64,000 nt of DNA from Altererythrobacter sp. XM-24bin4 (GCA_003149575.1 QCWG01000001.1:1866334-1930333), one strand, 5' to 3'; positions 36,276-45,979 are shown, counted from the stretch's first letter. Notes: generated from the letters alone by a model not told the origin. Made by a program: numbers and translations.

Positions 36276-36436
36276 GAATACTCGGCCTTTTGATACCACA
36301 CGTCGAGCACGTCATAACTTGCCTAGATCCCGTCAGGCTCTTTCAAGCGCAGGCCTTCTCCGATACGCGGCACAGCCGCAAAACGCAGCCGATACTGCGT
36401 TTGGTGCGTTTCATTCTGTACTTCGATTTCGATCAC
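36242..36436 (-). pseudogene. Small ORF after topA interrupted by an in-frame TAG
   Basis: A GTG at 36436 with AAGGGG 9 nt upstream opens a frame of 37 codons ending in TAG (36323-36325). The same frame then continues for 26 more codons (ASYDVLDVWYQKAEY and on) up to 36242, inside the end of era. The part before the stop (YRLRFAAVPRIGEGLRLKEP) and the part after it read as one small protein. I think the TAG replaces a sense codon, most easily TGG (Trp). This is inferred; a true 37-residue product cannot be excluded. Confidence 0.45.
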
Positions 36437-36530
36437 GTCTGCTGACCCCTTGGTTCAAGGCGATGGCATAAGGCTCAAAGCTTGACGATTTCCCAACGCG
36501 AAAGAGTGAAAGTTTCGCAGTGCAAGAAGG

Positions 36531-39071
36531 TTACTTTTTCGCTGCTGCTGTCTTCTTCGCAGGAGCCTTCTTCTTGGCCGGGACCTTCTTGCGCTTTTTC
36601 TTCGCCGGCCCCTTGGCCGCACGCGCGTCAATCAGCTCGATGGCCTTCGCCGCTTCGATGTCTTCCGGCTTGATATCCTTGGGAATAGTCGCGTTGACAT
36701 TTCCATCGGTGACGTATGGGCCATAACGACCTGGCATGACCTTTATCTCGCCGCCAGAGGTCGGGTGCTCACCCAGCGTCTTGATCGGTTCAGCCTTGCC
36801 GCGCCCGCCGCCCTTGCGATTGGCCGCTTCCGCCAGGATTGTGACCGCGGCATTCATGCCAATATCAAACACATCGCGCGTGCTCTGGAGCTTGCCGTAT
36901 TTGCCATCATGGCGAAGATAAGGGCCATAGCGCCCAATCGCAGCTTCGATTTCCTTGCCGGTTTCCGGGTGCGCTCCAACGATGCGCGGCAGGCCAAGCA
37001 GCTTGATCGCCCACTCCAGATCGAAGTCATCCAGATCCTTCGGAATTGAGGCGCGCTTTTTCTCCCCGTCAACTTCCATCTCGACATAAGGACCAAAGCG
37101 CCCTGTCTTGCGATGCACCTCTGCGCCGCTGTCCGGATCGGTTCCCATGACACCGTCTTCAGCGCCGCCGTCACCCTGCCCACCTGGCTGCGCAAAGCGG
37201 CGGGTGTATTTGCATTCGGGATAGTTGGCACAGGCAATGAACGCGCCGAAACGGCCACCGCGCAGCGCCAGGCGGCCATTCTCGCGCCCTTCGTCCCGGC
37301 ACATGGGGCACATACGCTGGCTTTCGCCATCCTCGCGCTCAGGGAAGAGAAAGTCAGACAAGTAATCGTCAAGAGCTTCGGTCACTTCCGAAGGCAACTT
37401 CTCCATCACCTCTTCGGTTTTGGGTTTGAAGTCCTTCCAGAATTTGCTCAGCAGTTCTTTGTACTCTTCGCGTCCGTCCGAGACCGTGTCGAGTTCGTCT
37501 TCCATACCTGCGGTAAAATCATAGGCGACATAATTGGGGAAGAATCGCTCCAGAAATGCTGTCAGAAGACGGCCAGATTCCTCTGCAAAGAAACGGTTTT
37601 TCTCCATTCGCACATAATCGCGATCACGCAGCGTCTGAATGGTCGAGGCATAGGTAGACGGACGGCCAATGCCCAACTCTTCAAGCCGTTTGACAAGCGA
37701 GGCCTCAGAAAAACGCGGCGGCGGCTGAGTGAAGTGCTGGTTGGCTTCCACCGCCTTTTTCAACGGGCTGTCGCCCTTGCGGATGACGGGCAACATACCG
37801 TCATCATCATCTTCCGACTTGTCGTCAAAGCCTTCCTGATAGACCGCAAAAAAGCCGGGGAACTTCACAACCTGTCCGGTCGCGCGCAGTTGATGCTGTC
37901 CGCTGGGGTCGCGCATAGTTACGGTTGTCCGCTCAAGTTGCGCAGCGGCCATCTGGCTTGCCATCGCGCGCTTGAAAATCAGATCGTAAAGCTTCGCCTC
38001 GTCGCCAGAACCCGCGTGATCGCGGCGGAAATCGGTTGGACGAATCGCCTCGTGCGCTTCCTGTGCGTTCTTGGCCTTGGTGGAATAGAAACGAGGCTTC
38101 TCGGGGAGATATGCCTTGTCGTAGCGGTCACCGATTGCATCACGCAAAGCGTGGATCGCGCCGGGGTCCATCTGCACGCCATCGGTACGCATGTAGGTGA
38201 TCGCACCCGCTTCATAGAGCGACTGCGCACAGCGCATCGTGTGGTTGGCGGAAAAGCCCAGCTTACGCGCAGCCTCCTGCTGCAAGGTTGATGTGGTGAA
38301 CGGCGGCGATGGATTGCGCTTGAGCGGTTTGGTCTCGATATCCTCGACCATAAAACGCGCACCCTCGACAGCAGTCTTGGCCGCCATCGCGCTGCCTTCA
38401 TTGCCCAGCGTCATCTTGTCGAGCTTCTTGCCGTCGAACTTGACCAACCGGGCATCAAATTCGCTGCCGTCCTGCTCCATCTTGGCAAGGACGGACCAAT
38501 ATTCCCCTGGCTTGAATATCTCGATCTCGTGCTCGCGCTCGCAGATCAGACGCAGCGCAACCGATTGCACTCGCCCGGCACTCTTCGCGCCGGGCAGTTT
38601 GCGCCATAACACCGGGCTGAGCGTGAAACCGAACAGATAGTCGAGCGCGCGGCGAGCCAGATATGCATCGATAAGCGGTTGATCGAGCTCGCGCGGGCTC
38701 TTCATTGCTTCGGTCACAGCCGCTTTGGTGATCGCGTTGAATGTGACGCGGTCTACCTTGGTGGGCAGCGCCTTGCGCTTCTTCAGCAGTTCCTGAACGT
38801 GCCAGCTGATCGCTTCGCCTTCGCGGTCAGGGTCAGTGGCGAGAATGAGCCGGGTTGCATCTTTCGCCGCATCGGCGATTTCCTTGAAACGCTTCTGCTT
38901 GTCACGATAGAGTTCCCAATCCATCGCGAAATCTTCGTCCGGGCGCACGCTGCCATCCTTGGGCGGCAGATCGCGGACGTGACCATAGCTGGCCAGAACC
39001 TTGAAGTCTGATCCGAGGTATTTCTCGATTGTCTTCGCCTTCGCGGGCGACTCAACGATAACAAGCTGCAT
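36531..39071 (-). CDS. topA: DNA topoisomerase I
   Basis: TopA relaxes negative supercoils through a transient Tyr-DNA bond. The 846-residue protein has the TOPRIM domain (VIVESPAKAKTIEKYL at the N-terminus, DPDREGEAI), nucleophile Tyr293 (ITYMRTDG), one four-Cys zinc ribbon (CPMC and, after a gap, CANYPEC) and further ribbon-like repeats without cysteines (GRYGPYV type). A Lys/Ala-rich basic tail follows, as in many alphaproteobacteria. I chose the ATG at 39071 (MQLVIVESPAKAK); 12 upstream residues in frame are not conserved. Confidence 0.96.
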   Translation of the reverse strand: MQLVIVESPAKAKTIEKYLGSDFKVLASYGHVRDLPPKDGSVRPDEDFAMDWELYRDKQKRFKEIADAAKDATRLILATDPDREGEAISWHVQELLKKRKALPTKVDRVTFNAITKAAVTEAMKSPRELDQPLIDAYLARRALDYLFGFTLSPVLWRKLPGAKSAGRVQSVALRLICEREHEIEIFKPGEYWSVLAKMEQDGSEFDARLVKFDGKKLDKMTLGNEGSAMAAKTAVEGARFMVEDIETKPLKRNPSPPFTTSTLQQEAARKLGFSANHTMRCAQSLYEAGAITYMRTDGVQMDPGAIHALRDAIGDRYDKAYLPEKPRFYSTKAKNAQEAHEAIRPTDFRRDHAGSGDEAKLYDLIFKRAMASQMAAAQLERTTVTMRDPSGQHQLRATGQVVKFPGFFAVYQEGFDDKSEDDDDGMLPVIRKGDSPLKKAVEANQHFTQPPPRFSEASLVKRLEELGIGRPSTYASTIQTLRDRDYVRMEKNRFFAEESGRLLTAFLERFFPNYVAYDFTAGMEDELDTVSDGREEYKELLSKFWKDFKPKTEEVMEKLPSEVTEALDDYLSDFLFPEREDGESQRMCPMCRDEGRENGRLALRGGRFGAFIACANYPECKYTRRFAQPGGQGDGGAEDGVMGTDPDSGAEVHRKTGRFGPYVEMEVDGEKKRASIPKDLDDFDLEWAIKLLGLPRIVGAHPETGKEIEAAIGRYGPYLRHDGKYGKLQSTRDVFDIGMNAAVTILAEAANRKGGGRGKAEPIKTLGEHPTSGGEIKVMPGRYGPYVTDGNVNATIPKDIKPEDIEAAKAIELIDARAAKGPAKKKRKKVPAKKKAPAKKTAAAKK

Positions 39072-39150
39072 TGTTTTGTTCTTAAGAATCCCTGACGTGT
39101 CTTTCACGCGTGTACGTACGCGCGAGGGTGGGAGCGGTTCTGCGGATTCG

Positions 39151-39764
39151 TCAAGAGCCTAACGACACCCGCCCACCAGCATACCTCTGCAGCTGGCCGC
39201 TTATCTCCAGCTCCAGCAGCGCCAATTGCACCGATGCCGCATTTTCTCCTGACTGCCGGATCAGCTCGTCCACTGCAACAGGCGCAGTGGTCAGCAGCGA
39301 TCCGATATCGGCAGACTCGGCCTCGGCCAATTCTTCAGGCTCGTGGTCGAAACCGACGGTTGTCTCGCGGAATGTCGAGCGCGGATTGCCATCGAAACCG
39401 CTTAGCAGCTCAACAACTTCCTCTGGAGACTGCACCAGCACTGCTCCTTCGCGGATCAGATGGTTGCAGCCTTGCGAGCGCGCGCCGAGCGGCGAGCCGG
39501 GGATCGCCATCACCTCCCGACCCGCTTCGCCCGCCGCACAGCATCGACTTCGCGCTCGATCCGCTCGACAGGTGCCGCTGAATAGCTACGCTTGCCCTTC
39601 GCACCCAGCTCCGGCAGCGCCTCAAGCGAATGTTCAGCCGTGCCAAACCTCGCGAGCAATTGGCGATAGGTTATGGGCCCGATGTGCGATGAGCGCAGCA
39701 GGCGAATGCGTGCAAATGCCTCTTTCTGGGAGAGGAGAGCTGGCTGCGACCCCGTGCTCTCCAT
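39151..39764 (-). pseudogene. dprA: dprA with its central Rossmann domain deleted
   Basis: The N-terminal fragment (39764 to about 39515) encodes the DprA helix-hairpin-helix domain (SQKEAFARIRLLRSSHIGPI, YRQLLARFG). The C-terminal fragment (about 39525 to 39151), in another frame, encodes GREVMAIPGSPLGARSQGC and the final winged-helix part. The join lies at 39515-39535 and changes the frame, so translation ends at 39510. About 160-170 residues carrying the nucleotide-binding core are missing compared with the usual length near 365. DprA loads RecA on incoming DNA in natural transformation; this copy cannot. Confidence 0.82.
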
Positions 39765-39780
39765 CAGCTTGCCGCTGGCC

Positions 39781-40380
39781 TCATTTCTTGCCCCCCACTT
39801 TGGGTTCTTCGCCCTTCATCAGGCGCCCGATATTTTCGCGGTGGAGATAGATGATCAGGCCTGCGATCGCGGCCAATACGGGGAAATACTCAGGGAAACC
39901 GAACAGCGGGGCGGCGGCAGCGGCGGCCACAACCGCGCTCATCCCGGCAAGGCTGGATATGCGAAAAATCGCAAGGATGCTGATCCAGATCGCGGCGTAA
40001 GCAAGACCAATCGGCCATGCGAGACCGAATGCCACACCTGCGTTGGTGGCAACGCCCTTCCCCCCTTTGAACTTCAGCCAAACCGGGAAACAGTGACCGA
40101 TCACAGCCGCACCCGAAGCGAAAGCGACCGTCGGGCCGCCCCACACTTGCTGCGCGATAAACACCGGCGCAAACCCCTTGGCCAAATCAAGCAGCAAGGT
40201 TGCCGCGGCCAAACCCTTGTTACCGGTGCGCAGCACGTTGGTGGCGCCGATATTGCCGCTGCCAATGCTGCGCACGTCGCCCATGCCCGCAGCTTTTGTC
40301 AGAAGCAAACCGATGGGAATCGAGCCGAGCAAATAGCCTAGAAGCGTCGCAAGAAGTATTGAGATCGAAACATCGCCAGT
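39781..40380 (-). CDS. plsY: Glycerol-3-phosphate acyltransferase PlsY
   Basis: PlsY is an inner-membrane enzyme that transfers the acyl group from acyl-phosphate to glycerol 3-phosphate. The 199-residue protein shows the three family loops: GSIPIGLL, SGNIGATNVLR and FKGGKGVAT, with five or more membrane helices. I chose the ATG at 40380 (MTGDVSIS); ATGs at 40386 and 40392 and a longer frame to 40443 exist and no start has a good Shine-Dalgarno. The broken dprA follows after 16 nt. Confidence 0.9.
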   Translation of the reverse strand, partial: TGDVSISILLATLLGYLLGSIPIGLLLTKAAGMGDVRSIGSGNIGATNVLRTGNKGLAAATLLLDLAKGFAPVFIAQQVWGGPTVAFASGAAVIGHCFPVWLKFKGGKGVATNAGVAFGLAWPIGLAYAAIWISILAIFRISSLAGMSAVVAAAAAAPLFGFPEYFPVLAAIAGLIIYLHRENIGRLMKGEEPKVGGKK

Positions 40381-40510
40381 CATGAACATATGCATAATGC
40401 AATCATTGCAATTGGACAGCACTATTATTCGTAGCGAGTCCACGCGATAAAGGGCCTAGTACCATTCGCCCCTACCTTGTCTGCGCGCAACAAATTGCTA
40501 CCGTCCAACT

Positions 40511-41314
40511 GTGGATCAGGTCTTCCCAGCCCCATCCCCGTCCGACGCAGATGAAGCGGATCTGGTTTCCCGCCTTACGTCGAAAGAGCGCGAATGCCTG
40601 AGGCGCTAGCTGAATGATGAGACCGCCAAGCAGATTGCTTTGGCGCTTGATTTATCGCACCACGCCGTCGAAAAGCGGCTCAAGTCTGCCAGAGCCAAAC
40701 TGGGCGTAGGCTCTTCGATCGAAGCCGCGCAAATGGTGGCACGCGTCGAAGGGTACGGTCAGACCGTATCCCAATCGCCGGACCTGTCAGATGCGGCAAT
40801 CGCCGGTCACACAGGACGCTCCAACTCACTGAAGATCGAAGCACTAACTATGATTATCATTCTTGCCGCATTGGTAACCGTCGCCATGCAGGCAAACCTC
40901 ACGGCGTCATCAGCCAATGAAGGCTTAAGCATCGAAGCTGACGAATTCCTGGTCGACGATTCGGGCCAGATAGAGGCACTCAGCATTTTCCGACTGACCA
41001 GCAAAGGCCCGGGGCAGGACGCCCCAACGGAAGAAGAGCTGGTCGAGTATCTTAATAGGCAGTTTCGCAAATACGACATGGATGGAAGCGGGTCGATCAC
41101 AGACACTGAAGTCCCAGATGCAGTTGCGGTTGAAGAAGATGGTAGGCCGATCATTGTTCACGATGCTCGCGCCCGAACAGAGTTCCTCGATCGCCACGAT
41201 CAGAATTCAGATGGCACCGTTAGCTATGCAGAATTCGTCGAAACCTCTCTCGCAAACTATCATAACGGTGTCGGAATCCTGGAAGTTCTGCGGGTCAAAA
41301 CGTTCCTGAAGTAA
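40511..41314 (+). pseudogene. LuxR-type HTH, membrane helix and EF-hand protein interrupted by TAG
   Basis: From a GTG at 40511 the frame encodes a LuxR/sigma-like helix-turn-helix (LTSKERECLRR, TAKQIALALDLSHHAVEKRL) with TAG at 40607-40609 between LRR and LNDE. In this kind of domain a Trp or other residue is expected there. After the stop the same frame runs 234 codons: rest of the HTH, a membrane helix (IIILAALVTVAMQANL) and two EF-hands, DMDGSGSITDTE and DQNSDGTVSYAE. A TTG at 40640 could start a product lacking HTH helix 1. It would be a membrane-tethered regulator with a calcium-binding outer domain. Intact function is doubtful. Confidence 0.65.
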
Positions 41315-41370
41315 GTCATCGAAGTCGCAGTTATTGACCTTGCAAAGGGCATCGGCCATTTTCGCACACC

Positions 41371-42168
41371 ATGGCCGATGCCGCTTCACCCATTCTGCTA
41401 TTCGATTCCGGAGTCGGCGGACTGACCGTGCTGGCAGAGCTTCGCAAGATCATGCCTGATGCGCCGGTGATCTATGCTGCCGATCTGGCAGGTCTGCCCT
41501 ACGGCGAGAAATCGGAAGCGCAGATCGCTGCGCGGGTCGCTGGATTGCTGGGCCGAATGGCAGAGCGATACCAGCCGCGTCTGGCCTGCATCGCTTGCAA
41601 CACCGCGAGCACGATTGCACTTGGCATGGTACGCGATGTGCTGGAAATTCCGATTGTAGGCACGGTTCCGGCGATCAAACCGGCTGCGGCCATAAGCAAG
41701 ACAGGCGTGATTGGCTTGTTAGGCACCGCGGCAACCATTCGTCAGCCCTATGTCGACCAGCTCGAGGCAGAATTTGCCAATGGGAACAGCCTTCTGCGTC
41801 ATGCAGCGCCAGGGCTGGTCGAAGTGGCCGAAGCAAAGCTGCGCGGAGAAGCCGTCGACATCGGTGTGATCGAAGCTGCGGCGCGAAAATTGCGGGACAT
41901 GCCTGAAGGTGAACGGATCGATACAGTCGTTCTTGCCTGCACACATTTCCCTCTGCTTGAAGACGAATTGCGCGCGGCATTCGGTCCCGAGGTTCAGTTT
42001 GTTCACGGCGCGCAAGGCATAGCGCGAAGGATCGCACATTTGACACAAGGCCAGTCATTCGCAGCCAGCCAATCAAGCCGGTTCATAACCACCGGGAACG
42101 TGCAATCTGCGCAAGCCCTGTTGCCTGCGCTTAATAAACATGGTTTTTCAGGGATCGAAGCCTTCTGA
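41371..42168 (+). CDS. murI: Glutamate racemase
   Basis: MurI makes D-glutamate for peptidoglycan. The 265-residue protein has LLFDSGVGGLTVL, the first catalytic Cys76 (ACNTAS) and the second Cys190 (LACTHFPLL). It stands alone between the interrupted regulator and hemA. Confidence 0.95.
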   Translation: MADAASPILLFDSGVGGLTVLAELRKIMPDAPVIYAADLAGLPYGEKSEAQIAARVAGLLGRMAERYQPRLACIACNTASTIALGMVRDVLEIPIVGTVPAIKPAAAISKTGVIGLLGTAATIRQPYVDQLEAEFANGNSLLRHAAPGLVEVAEAKLRGEAVDIGVIEAAARKLRDMPEGERIDTVVLACTHFPLLEDELRAAFGPEVQFVHGAQGIARRIAHLTQGQSFAASQSSRFITTGNVQSAQALLPALNKHGFSGIEAF

Positions 42169-42276
42169 ACTGCGAGTCATTCGCAAAGATCGCAGTAGAA
42201 AAGTCGTTTCGTCTCCACTACATCGCGTTTCCAATCGAAGCCGGAAACAGGGCGCAACGCAGCGGAAATACGCGAA

Positions 42277-43497
42277 GTGAATTACGACCAGATCTTCGAC
42301 AAAGCGATTGATCGCCTGCACGAAGAAGGCCGCTACCGCGTCTTCATCGATATCATGCGCAACAAAGGCGCGTTTCCCAACGCGCGCTGTTTCCATGGGC
42401 ACAACGGGCCCAAGCCAATCACGGTGTGGTGCTCGAACGATTACCTCGCGATGGGCCAACACCCGAAAGTGATCGGCGCGATGGAAGAGGCACTGCACGA
42501 TGTCGGCGCGGGTTCTGGCGGCACGCGCAATATCGGCGGCAACACGCATTTGCATGTCGAGTTGGAAAACGAACTGGCCGACCTGCATGGCAAAGAGTCC
42601 GCACTTCTGTTCACCTCGGGCTATGTCTCGAACGATGCGACGCTATCAACGCTGGGCAAACTGCTGCCCGGCTGTGTGATCTTCTCTGACGAATTGAACC
42701 ACGCCAGCATGATCGCCGGCATACGCAATTCGGGCTGTGAAAAGCGCGTTTTCCGCCACAATGACCTGCAGCATCTGGAAGATTTGCTTGCGGCTGAAGA
42801 TGCCGAAACACCCAAGGTGATCGCGTTTGAGAGCGTCTATTCTATGGACGGCGATATCGCGCCAATTCACGCGATCTGCGATTTGGCTGAGAAATACAAC
42901 GCGCTCACCTATATCGACGAAGTCCACGCGGTGGGCATGTATGGCGATCACGGTGGCGGGATTTCGGAACGTGACGAAGCCGCGCATCGCATCGACATTA
43001 TCGAAGGCACGCTGGGCAAGGCATTTGGCGTGATGGGCGGCTATATCGCGGCCGACAAGAAGATTGTCGATTGCATCCGCAGCTATGCGCCCGGCTTCAT
43101 CTTCACCACATCGCTTTCCCCGGTTCTCGCGGCAGGCGTGCTGGCAGCCGTGAAACACCTGAAGGAAAGCTCGGAAGAGCGTGACGCCCAGCAAATCAAC
43201 GCCAACATGCTCAAAGCGAAGTTCCACGACGCCGGCCTGCCAGTGATGGACAGCGTCACGCACATCGTGCCTGTCATGGTCGGAGATCCCGTTCGCGCCA
43301 AAAAGATCAGCGACATCCTGCTCGCGGAATACGGCGCCTATGTGCAGCCGATTAATTTCCCGACTGTACCGCGCGGGACAGAGCGTCTCCGCTTCACCCC
43401 CGGCCCAGCTCACACCGAAGCAATGATGGACCAGCTGACTCAGGCACTGGTCGAGATTTGGGACCGGCTAGAGCTGGAGTTGCGCAAGGCCGCCTGA
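42277..43497 (+). CDS. hemA: 5-aminolevulinate synthase (C4 pathway)
   Basis: The PLP enzyme condenses glycine and succinyl-CoA to 5-aminolevulinate, the first step of tetrapyrrole synthesis in alphaproteobacteria. The 406-residue protein has [32 protein letters not shown] and the PLP lysine Lys248 (EGTLGKAFG), all at the positions known from Rhodobacter HemA. The start is GTG at 42277. Succinyl-CoA supply from the propionate operon would feed this enzyme (inferred). Confidence 0.97.
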   Translation: MNYDQIFDKAIDRLHEEGRYRVFIDIMRNKGAFPNARCFHGHNGPKPITVWCSNDYLAMGQHPKVIGAMEEALHDVGAGSGGTRNIGGNTHLHVELENELADLHGKESALLFTSGYVSNDATLSTLGKLLPGCVIFSDELNHASMIAGIRNSGCEKRVFRHNDLQHLEDLLAAEDAETPKVIAFESVYSMDGDIAPIHAICDLAEKYNALTYIDEVHAVGMYGDHGGGISERDEAAHRIDIIEGTLGKAFGVMGGYIAADKKIVDCIRSYAPGFIFTTSLSPVLAAGVLAAVKHLKESSEERDAQQINANMLKAKFHDAGLPVMDSVTHIVPVMVGDPVRAKKISDILLAEYGAYVQPINFPTVPRGTERLRFTPGPAHTEAMMDQLTQALVEIWDRLELELRKAA

Positions 43498-43578
43498 CTG
43501 AAGTCCATGTTCCGTAACGTCCTTTGAGTTCCCCAATTCATGCGCTAGCACGCGTGTGAACTTACAGGAGAGAAACGC

Positions 43579-44271
43579 GTGTACGGCAATCCGGATCAAA
43601 AGTATGATGAAGTCGTTCTTGGGCGGCGCTCGATCCGCGGCTATCTCGACAAGCCCGTTCCGCAAGAGCTGATTGAAGAAATTCTGGCAATGGCGATGCG
43701 CTCGCCCTCTTCAATGAATACCCAGCCCTATTACTTTCACGTCATCACCGGAGAGCCGCTCGACCGGATTCGCAAGGGCAATACCGAGCGCATTCTGGCA
43801 GGTGAACCAGACAGCCGTGAATTTCGCAAAGGACACCCGTTTCAAGGCGTCCATCGCGATCGCCAGGTCGGCTGTGCGATCCAGCTGTTCGAAGCGATGG
43901 GCATCGAACGTGATGACAAGGAAAAGCGGCAGGACTGGGTTCTGCGCGGCTTTCGCCAATTTGACGCGCCCGTCTGCGTAATCGTGACTTACGACAAGGA
44001 ACTATCGGACGCAGACGATACGGTGTTCGACTGCGGTGCGGTAACAACTGCGCTGGTAAACGCCGCATGGTCACGCGGGCTCGGCTGCGTGATCAACAGC
44101 CAGGGCATCATGCAGTCACCTGTTGTGCGCGAACATGCCAGCATCCCTGACGATCAGGTGATCATGAAAGCGGTCGCGATGGGCTGGCCCGACGAAGACT
44201 TCCCAGCAAACCCCGTAAAAATCGTCCGCCGTGAAGTGTCAGAGGCGGCTAGATTCGTCGGTTTTGACTAG
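43579..44271 (+). CDS. Nitroreductase-family FMN oxidoreductase
   Basis: The 230-residue protein has the family N-terminal FMN-binding RRSIRGYLDKPV and SPSSMNTQPY, and the later GLGCVINSQG. Such enzymes reduce nitroaromatics or quinones or act in ring-modification steps. It begins with GTG at 43579, with AGGAGAG upstream. The substrate is unknown. Confidence 0.9.
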   Translation: MYGNPDQKYDEVVLGRRSIRGYLDKPVPQELIEEILAMAMRSPSSMNTQPYYFHVITGEPLDRIRKGNTERILAGEPDSREFRKGHPFQGVHRDRQVGCAIQLFEAMGIERDDKEKRQDWVLRGFRQFDAPVCVIVTYDKELSDADDTVFDCGAVTTALVNAAWSRGLGCVINSQGIMQSPVVREHASIPDDQVIMKAVAMGWPDEDFPANPVKIVRREVSEAARFVGFD

Positions 44272-44342
44272 CCGTCATACATCCGGCGCTATGCCTTCGT
44301 CTCGCAGGAAATATGGGTGAGGAAGAAACGGTCTTCGTTGGT

Positions 44343-44678
44343 CTAAACGCGATAATCAATCATCCGACCAAACCGATCACCCAGCACTTTTTCGCATGCA
44401 TCAGTCGCGAATGCCTGATTGGTATTGTAGTTGTTATCCGGTGATCCGGGGTGCTCGGTCGGCGAGAAATGCAGCACAACAACCTGTTTACCTGCAGTCT
44501 CCTTCAGCGCGTCAAGCTCCTGCTGCAACGCATTGAGGCGCGTGATAACCGGGTCGGGCTTCACCGGTTGGAAATCACGGGACGGTGTAGTCTGAGTGGA
44601 TGTCGTTACCGCCCTTGATTGCGATAGAGCGGGGCTTGCCACCGCAACTGCCAACGCAGCCGCTGACGCTAAAATCAT
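44343..44678 (-). CDS. Small secreted protein of unknown function
   Basis: The 111-residue product has a signal peptide (about 1-19, cleavage after ALS), a Ser/Thr/Gln-rich stretch, a short coiled-coil-like segment (NALQQELDALKET) and a C-terminal part with HFSPTEHPGSPDNNYN and one Cys. I do not recognise a family. It lies downstream of the decarboxylase gene on the same strand, 95 nt apart. Confidence 0.6.
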   Translation of the reverse strand: MILASAAALAVAVASPALSQSRAVTTSTQTTPSRDFQPVKPDPVITRLNALQQELDALKETAGKQVVVLHFSPTEHPGSPDNNYNTNQAFATDACEKVLGDRFGRMIDYRV

Positions 44679-44773
44679 CTTTATTGACCGTCTCCCACAT
44701 TATGAATGAGAGAGACAAACGGCGCACATCAGTTTTCGTCAAGGCTGAGGGCAATTTACCCGGAAGTGGCCAA

Positions 44774-45979
44774 TCAACGCAAGTTTACCACGTTGTCCGC
44801 ATCAGGACGGATGCGGTCACCACGATAAAGGCTCATCATCGGCTCGTCTGCCACAATGTACTCTTCCGCATTGCCGAAGCCGTTGAACCCGGTCTTCATC
44901 GCTGCACCATAGGCGCCGAGCATGCCGATCTCGATGTAGTCGCCGGCCTGAATGTCGCAGGGGAGCGGGAATGGCCCCTGCATATAGTCAGCGTCATCGC
45001 AGGTAGGGCCATAGAAGGCGAAATCCTGCGCCGCGTCGCGCAGATCATCTTCCAGCGCGACCACCGGGAACCGCCAGTCGACATGCGCAGCATCGTAGAG
45101 AGCGCCATAGGCTCCGTCATTGATGTAGAGTTCTTCGCCGCGGCGCTTTTCTACCTTCACGATCATGCTCGAATATTCGGCACACAGCGCCCGACCAGGC
45201 TCGCACCACAGCTCTGCGTTGTAGGCAATTGGCAACGCTTCGAAGTGCTTGGCGATCATCGCGAAGTAATCTTCCAGCGGTGGCGGCTCCAGCCCCGGAT
45301 AGGAGCTGGGGAAACCGCCCCCAACGTCAATCATGTCAATCACAACAGACGCTTCGGCAATTGCCGCACGGGTCCGGTCCAGCGCCTGCACGAATGCAAA
45401 AGGGCTCATGGCCTGACTGCCGACATGGAAACATACGCCCAGCCAATCACAATGCTGGCGGGTCTGCTGAAGCAACACCGGCGCTTCGACAAGATCACAA
45501 CCGAATTTGCTTGCCAGTGAGAGCTCGGAAAATTCGCTCGACACACGCAGGCGCACGCACAGCCGCAAATCTTTCGCAGGCTTACCCGCTTGCGGATTGG
45601 TGCAAGCCTTCACGATCTTATCAAGCTCTTCCGCGCTATCGAGGCTGAAGGTTTTCACGCCATGCTGGAAATAGGCTTCACGGATCGCGCTGGGTGTCTT
45701 GATCGGGTGCATGAAGCACAGCACAGCCTCGGGCAGCGTCGCGCGCACCAGCCGCACTTCAGCGATCGAGGCGACATCGTAATGCGTCACGCCCGCATCC
45801 CAAAGAACACGCAGCAGATCAGGCGAAGGATTGGCCTTTACCGCATAGAGCGATTTTCCCGGAAACCTATCCAGGAAAAAGCGGGCCGCGCGATGCGCAG
45901 CTTGCGGGCGATTGAGGATAACGGGTTCATCCGGCGCGATCGCGCGAACTACAGCCTTAGCGTTGGGATAGATGTGCAA
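44774..45979 (-). CDS. Ornithine/lysine decarboxylase, type III PLP fold
   Basis: The 401-residue alanine-racemase-fold decarboxylase would make putrescine from ornithine (or cadaverine from lysine). PLP Lys48 is in YAVKANP; HVGSQ, GGGFPSSYPG and the C-terminal GPTCDDADYM with the substrate-binding Cys-Asp are present. The start is a TTG at 45979 with AGGGGG 9 nt upstream; no ATG or GTG is available. With nspC and CASDH nearby it completes a carboxyspermidine-type polyamine route. Confidence 0.92.
   Translation of the reverse strand: MHIYPNAKAVVRAIAPDEPVILNRPQAAHRAARFFLDRFPGKSLYAVKANPSPDLLRVLWDAGVTHYDVASIAEVRLVRATLPEAVLCFMHPIKTPSAIREAYFQHGVKTFSLDSAEELDKIVKACTNPQAGKPAKDLRLCVRLRVSSEFSELSLASKFGCDLVEAPVLLQQTRQHCDWLGVCFHVGSQAMSPFAFVQALDRTRAAIAEASVVIDMIDVGGGFPSSYPGLEPPPLEDYFAMIAKHFEALPIAYNAELWCEPGRALCAEYSSMIVKVEKRRGEELYINDGAYGALYDAAHVDWRFPVVALEDDLRDAAQDFAFYGPTCDDADYMQGPFPLPCDIQAGDYIEIGMLGAYGAAMKTGFNGFGNAEEYIVADEPMMSLYRGDRIRPDADNVVNLR

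Noticed and set aside
37113-38291. 392-codon open frame opposite topA
   Set aside because: Antisense shadow; topA is unmistakable on the other strand.
36323-40609. Recoding of TAG as a sense codon
   Set aside because: TAG ends intact conserved genes in the window (era at 36273, aroB at 14876, the propeller lipoprotein at 54183), and no suppressor tRNA is visible here.
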